From contig JANATG010000001.1 of NCBI GenBank assembly GCA_029449235.1, forward strand, positions 4,340,001 through 4,404,000: a stretch of DNA of 64,000 bases, read 5' to 3'. Shown piece after piece: positions 10,755 to 18,604 of the stretch; position 1 is the first letter of the stretch; each line of letters opens with the position of its first letter. This stretch comes from Linnemannia schmuckeri. Its lineage: Eukaryota; Mortierellomycota; Mortierellomycetes; Mortierellales; Mortierellaceae. The position numbers and the translations under genes are program-made. Below the pieces are notes generated by a model. It saw only the letters and a program-made list of their open reading frames with translations, did not search any database and had not been told where the DNA came from.

Positions 10755-11096
10755 AAGGTCAAGGTACCGAAGATGGCGAATAGTCTGGATTTCTTCAAGC
10801 TGTTTTTTTGTACATATTTTATCCTTCTTGGATACCAGTAGAATAGGAGCAGGCTTATATTTCTTAACCCGCGCCTTTGCCTTCGCTGCAAGGGACTAGG
10901 ATCCTTTATTGGGAATGTTTGTTGACATAAAGAGGAATGGGTTAATGAATGCATGAATGAATGCAACCATTCGTTTTCTATTTTTTTGATATGTACGATA
11001 AGGTCTGGCTCGCGTCGTAGTCACGTGCGCCATATAATTTAGCATTTTACAATATCTCTTTTGTCGAGGTTGATTCAAATGTTCAAATTAATTTTT

Positions 11097-11125
11097 ATGA
11101 TCAGTTTCACTATCAAACTGATCAT
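11097..11125. repeat. Subterminal palindrome in the right end of the pogo element
   Basis: Eleven-base arms (ATGATCAGTTT / AAACTGATCAT) flank a 7-base loop. The left end keeps only one arm in good condition, so the palindrome is a feature of the right end. Confidence 0.85.
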
Positions 11126-11143
11126 CAAAACCACTTTCGACTG
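11102..11143 (-). repeat. Right terminal inverted repeat of the pogo element
   Basis: Ends CTTTCGACTG directly before TA 11144-11145, giving the canonical CAGT terminus when read inward. Confidence 0.85.
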
Positions 11144-11145
11144 TA

Positions 11146-11791
11146 CTTCCCATCCCTCATCACCATCCATTAAACGACAGGTACCAGAACTATAAATCGA
11201 ACCCAATGATTTTTTCAGACAGTTATTATCCAGGAGCATTCATGGAGAACGACCATCCACCTACCAGCAATAGGCTGTTCTTGCTCTTTCATTTTTCGAA
11301 AGCGTACAAACAGATAAGCCTATTTAACAGTTGCATTTTTCTTACAACAATCAAAAAGACCTCTGTCTGCGTGAAACATCCATGTTATTTTTCTAGGCAG
11401 GTGTGTGAGAGAAAAGCAATTTTGTACCCTCTCTCCCAACAGCCCCATGTTTTTAACTCCTCGTTTAATTGAGGCTCATATGTGCACAAGACGATTAGCA
11501 ACTCTTCCCCATCCCTTCCTCATCACCCCTCCATCACTCACGTTTCCCTTCGCGCCTCACTGTCAACACTTTTGCTTTTTGCACAATGACATGAAGGCAA
11601 AAAAAATGCGAACAGCAGCTTGTTTGTTGAAGTAAAAGTAAAAGGGTACCTTTCACACAGTTTTTTTTAGGCATGTCATTCTTACTTTTCACTCAAACCG
11701 TTTTTGTTTGAACCACACTCGTTATTTTTTTCTCCTATCTCCTCTCTGTCACGACACATACACATACTCATACACACCATTAGCGAAAAAC
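11146..11791. other. Intergenic
   Basis: CT-rich toward the 3' side, consistent with a leader for the adjacent secreted-protein pseudogene. No gene seen. Confidence 0.5.
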
Positions 11792-12193
11792 ATGCGTTCT
11801 TCCACCACTACCACCTCCTCTCTGGCCGCCTTCTTTGCCATCACCACCACCACAGAAACAGCCTCGACACAAACACCCAATCCGTATGCTTACTCCATCT
11901 GCACAGATTACATCATTGACGCCGCAATTGCATTTTCGTCCATCTGTGACACTTCAACACTGTGACAGAATATGCGTGGCACGCTAATAACCAAACAACA
12001 ATTGTACCTGTGTTCCCTAAGGAACACCGACATTTGGATTCAGAAATGTGTCCAGCCTTGCAGTTGTACGCACAAGGATGTCAAAACTAGCTTTAGGATG
12101 TTAGGATGTCCTCTCAGAAATTCAAAGACTAGCAGTGGAGCGACGCCTCCTTCTGCAGCGGCAGCCAGTGGAGCCAATGCCCGCTTGCATTAA
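11792..12193 (+). pseudogene. Cysteine-rich secreted family, copy 1 (single in-frame stop)
   Basis: From ATG 11792 the frame runs to TGA at 11963-11965, then continues open in the same frame to TAA at 12191-12193. The whole reads as one decayed protein of about 133 codons. It begins with a Thr/Ser-rich stretch instead of a good signal peptide. It keeps parts of the family pattern: a Cys followed by DYIIDAAIAFSSIC, and later C-x11-C-x3-C around IWIQKCVQPC. The CxC pair and the C-terminal hydrophobic tail are gone. It is a relative of the intact copies at 13442 and 15128 in the same cluster. Confidence 0.65.
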
Positions 12194-12333
12194 GGTTTAC
12201 CAATGTTTTTGACGTTCAACTGACAACTACTTTTGCCACCATCACGCTGTTGATACGAATAGCATAAGCCCTGTCTTCTTTATTGACCTTCACTACCCTT
12301 TTGTTTCGCCCCACTCTTAGCAGCAAAAGCAGC

Positions 12334-12762
12334 ATGTGTTCCTCTTCCATCTTCACTTCAAAATTGATCATCCTCCTTGGTCTAGTTCTTGCACTCATAT
12401 CCTTATCCACCCCCGTCACCGCAACCAATGATGCCTCTCCTCAAACATTCAAAACTCAAAACATCTTCTCAGCACCCACCGACAAAACAATCGTATCCTT
12501 AACCACTCAAACATTCAATTCTAACCAAGATACAGCGTTACTCCTGGCAGTCAACAAGGAAGCCTGTCAAATCTGTGTCCCCGAGCTCAGTGTCGCCAAT
12601 ATAATGGTATATCACGAACGCAGTAAGGTTGCTGAAGCTGCCGGTCTGGCACCTATCCGTTACTGCTGTGAGCCCCCACCTTTCGAGGATTGGTTGGATT
12701 CTTGTCTTCGCCCTGGAGTATGCGAATCAGAGATGCTCAAACCAGGCTACAACTTTTATTAA
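12334..12762 (+). CDS. Cysteine-rich secreted family, copy 2 (divergent, 142 aa)
   Basis: Single exon open from ATG 12334 to TAA 12762. Residues 1-30 form a good signal peptide (LIILLGLVLALI core, then TPVTA). The mature part has C-x2-C (ACQIC), but the third family cysteine is absent and the CxC pair is an adjacent CC. It keeps the WLDSC-x4-C block, then ends shortly after, without the Ser/Thr-rich region and hydrophobic tail of the other copies. It may be a secreted short variant or a gene in early decay. Upstream ORF sequence from 12283 is untranslated by this reading because 12334 is the first ATG with a signal peptide behind it. Confidence 0.55.
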   Translation: MCSSSIFTSKLIILLGLVLALISLSTPVTATNDASPQTFKTQNIFSAPTDKTIVSLTTQTFNSNQDTALLLAVNKEACQICVPELSVANIMVYHERSKVAEAAGLAPIRYCCEPPPFEDWLDSCLRPGVCESEMLKPGYNFY

Positions 12763-13126
12763 AGGAAAGAATAAACAACATACAACCAACTTTTTTCTGT
12801 TGTCGGACGCGTGCTGGTTTTGATTGCGTCAAATGTCTAGGTTCAGATGTTCTTCCACATGACATAGATCAAGCTTGCCAGAAGCAGTGATAAGAATTGA
12901 CATTGACACTCAAAAAAAAAAACAATGAGTATATTGGTGGCAGGGAAGCAAGGCATGGCCCAACTGTAGTAGAGTTCTTTGGTAGTGCAAGTAACGGCAA
13001 GTCAATGACACGAAAGATGGCTATGCGCTATCTCCTTTTTTTTGTCGCACACGACAAGTACCGATGTTTGGGAAAATCGCTATGCCTATGAGAGAAAATA
13101 AGGAGGTTGTTTAGAAATAGACACAA
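12763..13126. other. Intergenic
   Basis: No gene seen between copy 2 and the conserved promoter of copy 3. Confidence 0.5.
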
Positions 13127-13441
13127 ATAAAAAAGGGAACGAGCACTAATGGCTGTGCCAGCAGTTACCGTTGATCTTCCCTTAATCACTCGCTACTTAC
13201 TTCATCGCCTATTGCCTTGTCTGTCGTCAAAAAACAAGGACTTGAGGTAGTGCAGAAATACTTACGACGGGTCGCCTAGTGTGGTGACACTAGGATCCTG
13301 GGGTAGGCGCCTCGTTATAAAAAGAGTTCTCTCTCCCTCTCTTTTTTTTCTCATCAAGAGCAACAGCAACAGCACCAAACAGCAAACAACACACGACTTC
13401 GCACCCAACCATCTAAACCAACAAACCAAACAAGATCAAAA
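13127..13441 (+). promoter_or_regulatory. Promoter of cysteine-rich copy 3, conserved with copy 6
   Basis: Several stretches match the region upstream of the paralogue at 45174 in the same order: GGCTGTGC at 13151 (44895 there), GATCTTCCCTT, CTACTT and TTCATCGCCT, a GAGGTAGTGC/GAGGCAGTGC stretch, and a TATA box (TATAAAAAG at 13316-13324) followed by a CT-rich leader with TTTTTTCTCATCAA. TATA lies about 126 nt before the ATG. Confidence 0.7.
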
Positions 13442-14071
13442 ATGCAATTCTCCACCATCGTCGCGTCCACCTTGGCCCTCGTCCTCGCTACATCCACTGT
13501 TACCGTCTCGGCTCAGAACCCCACCGATGCTTGCCTCACATGCATCGTCAACGCCGCCCTTGCCCGATCGCCCAGCTGTAGCCTGCATATTGTTCAACAG
13601 ATCCCCGCCGTCAACCTGGGCTCACCCCCAGTAAGGGCCTGTATCTGTCCGTTGACCATTAGTGGAGCCTGGATGGACTCCTGTTTCAGGAATAACATTT
13701 GCACTGCCATCGATATTGTCAATGTTTTTGAAAACATTGGGAGATTAAGAGAAGAAGCATGTAGCCGTCCAGTGGATGCTCCTGTTACTCCGGCTGGAAA
13801 CCCTACAATTGCTGCAGCTCCCGCGCCTACTATCTCAAATCGGTCTTCTTCTGGAGCTCCCACTGGGCGCCCAACCACGACAGATCACTCAGCTCCAACT
13901 GATACCTCTGTCTCTGCATCTGCGACGGCCTCGGCTTCGACCAGTACTGACCTTGCCGCTCCTTCGCTCCCCGTAGACAATACTGGTGTGCCTATGATCG
14001 GTGCTCCTTCCAACGTCGTTGCTGGAGCTGCGATTGCGATGGCGGTCGCGTTCACTGTTCTTTCCTTATAG
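13442..14071 (+). CDS. Cysteine-rich secreted, probably GPI-anchored protein, copy 3 (209 aa)
   Basis: Single exon. Residues 1-24 are a signal peptide (IVASTLALVLATS, cleavage after VSA). The mature domain has eight cysteines spaced C-x2-C-x11-C-x20-C-x-C-x11-C-x5-C-x19-C, including CICPL and WMDSC. A region of about 90 residues rich in Ser, Thr, Ala and Pro follows, then a small-residue segment and a C-terminal hydrophobic tail (AGAAIAMAVAFTVLSL), the usual arrangement for GPI attachment. It is therefore expected at the plasma membrane or cell wall. The layout (signal peptide, eight Cys with central CxC, Ser/Thr stalk, GPI tail) recalls fungal CFEM proteins, but the C3-C4 spacing is longer. 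AATAAA at 14101-14106. Function unknown. Confidence 0.87.
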   Translation: MQFSTIVASTLALVLATSTVTVSAQNPTDACLTCIVNAALARSPSCSLHIVQQIPAVNLGSPPVRACICPLTISGAWMDSCFRNNICTAIDIVNVFENIGRLREEACSRPVDAPVTPAGNPTIAAAPAPTISNRSSSGAPTGRPTTTDHSAPTDTSVSASATASASTSTDLAAPSLPVDNTGVPMIGAPSNVVAGAAIAMAVAFTVLSL

Positions 14072-14880
14072 TCATTTCATATCGTATACATGTTTTTGTG
14101 AATAAAAAGAAATGAATTAGAATCCTTCGCAAAATTGGATTGAAACAGCGTGAAAATGAACTAGCTGATAGGATTTTTTACCTTAATTTCTATGTATTGT
14201 AAACATTACATGGTGCACTCTGGTACGCGTTGTGGCGCGTCTGAGCCCAAAGAATTCACGAGTAGAGAAAATTTATACCGATTACGGTCCCTCGAGCCAA
14301 CTGGAGGCAGTGCAATGGAGAGTTAACAAGCTCACTTGCTCACACTTTTTTTTTTTGCTGGCCGGTGGTGTGTGCGAAGAAGAAATTGGTGAAAAATTCC
14401 ATGTTTCTAGATACACGAGACAAGGAAGGATGGGGCGGCGAAGTAGTGGAATAGGAGAATAAACGGCAGAAAACCCCTCAGCTTTCTATCTAGCAATTCC
14501 GTATTCGACGTGTTATTTGAGTATTTAATCACAAAAAGAACGAAGAAAAAAAGAAAGCATTGACCTCCTCACAATGGTTGGCTGCATTGGATGATTCCCT
14601 CCCCTTATCTTTTTCAGCCTTTGGGTGCCCTGACATTCCTGATACGAAAAAAGAGCCGAAAATAGACATCGTGCTTGCCCCTCTCGTCTCCTTTCACAAG
14701 AAAAGATGGACGATGCCTCTCTGGCAGTGCTTCAAGGGTATGATAGGTAACCTTTGATCCCGTTTCCTTGTTGGATGCTTTCTACAATGCGCACCAGCCA
14801 GACTGCGCCTGATTTCCCTCTCTGAAGGCAGTGAATTTGCTCCCCTGACTTTCTCTGCCGTTCCCTTTCTTTGACTCCTT
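14072..14880. other. Intergenic
   Basis: No gene recognised; small ORFs only. Confidence 0.5.
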
Positions 14881-15127
14881 GTAACGAAGCGAAAACGCGA
14901 TACGAGAGACATCTTTTGCGGGTGTCGAAATCTGTTTAAAAGGGTCGCCCATCCGCTTGATTCTATTTTTTTTCCTCAACAACGTCTTTAACAGCACAAA
15001 CAAACCTACAGCAATAAACACAGGGACAACCGCAGCAGCAAAAACAACAAGCAACAAGAATTACAACAAACAACATCAGTTCCTCCGAGTCGCTACCTAT
15101 TGCCCTCAAGTCAACACACAAGTCAAG
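14881..15127 (+). promoter_or_regulatory. Promoter and leader of cysteine-rich copy 4, shared with copy 5
   Basis: GTAACGAAGC, then CGCGATACGAGAG and GTGTCGAAATC, then a T-rich stretch and TCAACAAC, match the region upstream of copy 5 (from 15952) in order and roughly in spacing. Confidence 0.6.
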
Positions 15128-15634
15128 ATGTATTTCTCAACAATCATCGCGTTCGTCATGGGTCTCATCCTCGCCGTCAGCATCTCTACCGTCTCGGCGC
15201 AGGATATTTCTTCGGATAGCTGCAACGTCTGCATTCTCAAGGCTGCCACAGTTGCATCACCTACATGCGACACCGTGACGCTAACCGACTCCCTTCCCAC
15301 TGCTAACTCATTGACGCCCAAACAACAGACCTGCTTTTGTCCCTTGGCCAACAACGATGCATGGATTCGAAGCTGTGTCAAGCCTGGTGGATGCCTTGCT
15401 GCTGATGCTACCCTCTTCTATGATAGCTTTTCTACCATCAAAGGCAGCAAGGCGTGTGCCGATGTAACTGCTTTTGCACCTGCACCTGCCCCAACTCAGC
15501 CTCCGACAGGCGTCACTCCTGATACTGGTGTATCTCCCGCAAATGAGGCTGGCTCCCTCATGGGATCCGCGTCTTCCAAGATCCTTGCTGGCGCTGCTAT
15601 CATCGTCGCGTCGATCTTTGTTTTTCTACTGTGA
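15128..15634 (+). CDS. Cysteine-rich secreted, probably GPI-anchored protein, copy 4 (168 aa)
   Basis: Single exon from ATG 15128, chosen because a signal peptide follows at once (IIAFVMGLILAVSISTVSA). Eight cysteines with spacing C-x2-C-x11-C-x21-C-x-C-x11-C-x5-C-x20-C; conserved blocks ASPTC, CFCPL, WIRSC and PGGC. The stalk is short and Pro/Thr-rich (about 30 residues). The protein ends in small residues and a hydrophobic tail (ILAGAAIIVASIFVFLL), typical of GPI-anchored precursors. AATAAA at 15652-15657. Copy 5 downstream is a close but broken paralogue, so the pair is a tandem duplication. Function unknown. Confidence 0.87.
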   Translation: MYFSTIIAFVMGLILAVSISTVSAQDISSDSCNVCILKAATVASPTCDTVTLTDSLPTANSLTPKQQTCFCPLANNDAWIRSCVKPGGCLAADATLFYDSFSTIKGSKACADVTAFAPAPAPTQPPTGVTPDTGVSPANEAGSLMGSASSKILAGAAIIVASIFVFLL

Positions 15635-15951
15635 TGTAGACCAATCATCAAAATAAAATACCCATTTATGATTTTACAGTAATAGAGGAGGGGTGGCGCG
15701 AAAAAAAAAAGATTTTGTCGAGTGTTTCTAATCGTTTTCTAACAATGGTGAGCTGGTTACGAACCATCTTTTTTTTGTATGAGAGAAAGATATTTGAGCA
15801 TACTTGTACGTACAACTTTCGCCACTTCTTAGAAAAAAAACAAAAACAAACAAACAAACAAACAAACAAAACGCATTGATCTCAAAGCAGTAGGCTTCTC
15901 TGGAGAATCACCCCCTTACTCTCTTACATCCATTCCCCTTCTCAACTCAAG
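15635..15951. other. Intergenic with (CAAA)n tract
   Basis: A-rich spacer; a CAAA microsatellite of about seven units lies near 15838-15870. Confidence 0.6.
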
Positions 15952-16113
15952 GTAACGAAGCCGACGCGGGATACAAGAGTAATTTTTTTTGTCAAGGTCG
16001 AAATCACAAAACTTTATCGATCTCTTTTTCTTTTGCTTTTTCTTCAACAACAACCGAAACAGCTGCATTTAAACTGTCCTACGCATCTTCCTTAAGTCAA
16101 TACACAAACCGAC
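15952..16113 (+). promoter_or_regulatory. Promoter and leader of copy 5, shared with copy 4
   Basis: GTAACGAAGC at 15952-15961 and following blocks match the promoter of copy 4. Confidence 0.55.
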
Positions 16114-16611
16114 ATGTTCTCAATAATATCGCATTTGCTATAACCCTCGTTCTCGCCATCAGTATCACTGCCATCTCCGCTCAGAATACTTCGTTAGCCT
16201 GTAAGGGCTGCATCCTAAATACTGCCACGGTCGCATCACCTATTTGTGATATTGCGATTCTTTCATCCCCTTTTCCCAATGCTGGCTCATTGACACCCGC
16301 GAAGCGTCCTGCTTCTGCCCTTGGTAAAGAGCAGTTCTTAGCTTCATACCTGCGATAGTTCCGAAGCTTGCCTTGTTGATGATGACGCTCTTTTCTATGC
16401 GTCCATTTTTGTCTTCCAACGCAGTAAGGCTTGTGCCGCTATAGCTACTTCTACACCTGGCGCAGCCCAGGCTTCAACTGGTAGTACTCCTGTTATTTCC
16501 GCTCCTGCCTTTCCTGCAAATGGTGCTAGCTGCCTCATTATATTCGCCTCTTCCAAGAACCTTGCTGGCGCTACACTCGCCTACGCGTCGATATTTGTTT
16601 TTGTCTTGTGA
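16114..16611 (+). pseudogene. Cysteine-rich secreted family, copy 5 (frameshifted)
   Basis: ATG 16114 is followed by a frame change within about 15 nt and TAA at codon 10. In the restored frame the signal region and first three cysteines are clear (CKGC, then ASPIC at x11). A second frame change near 16305 precedes the CFCP block, which runs into a TAA. The C-terminal tail (ASIFVFVL) ends at TGA 16609-16611. It aligns with copy 4 along most of its length and shares its promoter blocks, so it is a recently broken tandem duplicate. Confidence 0.85.
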
Positions 16612-17010
16612 GACACTCAGCCGCTATTTTTTTTTATAGTAAATGCTATAATGAGAACAGGAGTGCGCATGGACATGAAATGGGAGGGGGCAAAAAAAAA
16701 ACTATGAAGGGTTTAACCCTGCTTTCATTCATTTAAGCAACCTAGCCTCCGTTGATTCCTTTTCATCCGATATGACAAAAGGTCTACCCTGTATAATTTT
16801 GCACTCGAAGTATCTTTTTTAATGCCCATCCTTGCCCATTTCGACCAACACCACGACTACCACCAGCCGTTTCGAGAATAATAAGCGCGCACGACTGCAG
16901 CTACAAGCGAAAGCATTGGTCAGGTCGGACCGGGGATTTGGACAAGGCCGTAGCGACTGGCGCGATTTTTGTCTCGATCGTCACTGAAGTCGTTTCCAGG
17001 AAGCAAAGAC

Positions 17011-17041
<31 letters not shown>

Positions 17042-17334
17042 TTCGGCAATTGGCAAATTGTTGTTCAAGAATCCGGTGGAGTGGTGATCCAATGTGCAAG
17101 GACATAAAGATATCCAGAAAAAGCATGCTTTATTTCGAAAAAAAAAAGCTGTTAAAGTAACACTATCCTGAAACTCCATTATTCCATGTTCAGTTGGACT
17201 AGTGTCGACTTAACGACTCAAGTAAAAAAAAGATCCCCAATGGCACCAAGTGTCATGAGTGAGAAGAAGAAGAGATAAAAGAAGAGAAGTGTTAAAATGA
17301 ATTGCAGGCACAATGAAGGTTAAAAAACAGATCG
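16612..17334. other. Intergenic; possible family relic near 16840-16990
   Basis: A Thr-rich reading near 16845-16870 and a hydrophobic reading near 16935-16990 in another frame could be the stalk and tail of another decayed cysteine-rich copy, but no cysteine framework is visible. A poly(A) run follows at 17011-17037. No gene is supported. Confidence 0.3.
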
Positions 17335-18220
17335 ACAGCAAAGGACATGTCCAAACTCCCATCCTCCATGACCCTCCTTGACACTAGCACATTATATCCA
17401 CCACGCCTCACAGTGCTCACTGAGTTTAGTGACAGTCGTGCGGTTTTGCGTAGCTCCAAGGCGAAACAACTACTGTCCCCACCAGAAGGTGATCAACAGC
17501 ACTAGGCGTTGCTCCCAGGACACCGTCAAAGTTCCTCATTGCATCTGCAAGGAGGAATACTCAGCCTGGACCCACACCCTCAGCAGCATGGAAAGTGATG
17601 CAATACATCGAATCCCCCCATGAAGGGAGTGATAGTCAGTGCATTCCATTCAATCCACTGCCATACCCTGTTTTGCTCCCAAGGAACAAAGAGGAGCAGG
17701 CATATACCGAGGGGTGGACATCCAGTTTGAACCTGCGGACCAATGGCCAGACCTTCCCGTGTAGTATCGGAAACTCCTGTAGGTAGAAGTTGAACACGTC
17801 TCCCACTGTTATCCACCAGCAGGTCTTCCATGAACTTCCCTTTGAGCTCTCCATTCCTGTTCTGGCCGGTTGAAAAGAGGAGGGAGAGAGAGCAATCGCT
17901 GGACTTCATTTCGAGTGGACGTGAATGGAAGCTGAGGAGTAATCCAGTAGAGGTTGCGGGAGTCGCTGATTGTTGATCGAGAGGTGTCGTCGGAGAGGTT
18001 GCTTATGTCGAGGGGAGAGTTCCTTGTCCATGATTGTGCGTGTGTTGAAGGGTGAGTGGGAAGAAGTGAAGAAGAGAGAAGAAAACGAAGGTTGCAAGAG
18101 ACGAGGATTAAGAACAATTTCAAACCCACGGGACAGATCAGGTGACGACAATTTCATCCGTTCCAGCCACTGATGAGTATCCTACTCTCGCGCCGTAGAC
18201 AAATCACACGTCCTGGAAAC
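17335..18220. repeat. Segmental duplication, copy 1 (partner 41062-41961)
   Basis: 17353-17983 reads identical to 41080-41710 without indels (constant offset 23727), about 631 bp. From 17984 the copies drop abruptly to loosely matching sequence with indels but stay recognisable to CACACGTCCTGG near 18217. On the 5' side similarity fades within about 20 bp. Open minus-strand stretches are present in different frames (17580-17909, 17636-17854, 17809-18129), one with a hydrophobic N-terminal part near 18120-18050, but no complete gene or known domain could be assembled. It may be a decayed secreted-protein gene on the minus strand. Confidence 0.85.
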
Positions 18221-18604
18221 ATTGAATCAGTTTCTTGTTAGCTCGGAGGAGGTCAATAGTGACAGAGGTGAGTCCCATCTCTCGTGTACTCTTCCATATT
18301 CGGCTACAAAACATACGCAAGCAAAAGAGCAAAATGTGGGTTGATCAATTTGTTGGTCTTCTGTGATACATATGTCGAAAAGGAAGAATATTTACTTTTT
18401 GAGATTACGAATTACGAAAGTGATACTACTTATTATGTTACAGAATTAAGAGAGAAGTAAAAAAAGACTCTAAGGACAGTCCTCCACATTACTACGCGTG
18501 AAAATGCAGTCCTTACGGAATAGAGGAGAAGGGTATTATGTAAAGATATCGTCGCGTCCACAAAACACGAACCCGAGAAAAGTAATAGAGAAAAGAACGC
18601 CCAA

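Larger units (their letters stand above)
8792..11143 (-). mobile_element. pogo/Tc1-mariner DNA transposon, complete ends, decayed transposase
   Basis: Inverted repeats of about 42 bp bound a 2352-bp element. Each end has AGTCGAAAGT and a shared 21-bp block, with about five mismatches. The right end begins CAGT, the usual pogo terminus; the left end has TAGT. Both ends abut a TA dinucleotide (8790-8791 and 11144-11145), the expected target-site duplication. Inside, on the minus strand, is a frameshifted pogo/Tigger-type transposase. Short low-complexity sequence lies between the left repeat and the coding remains. Confidence 0.88.
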
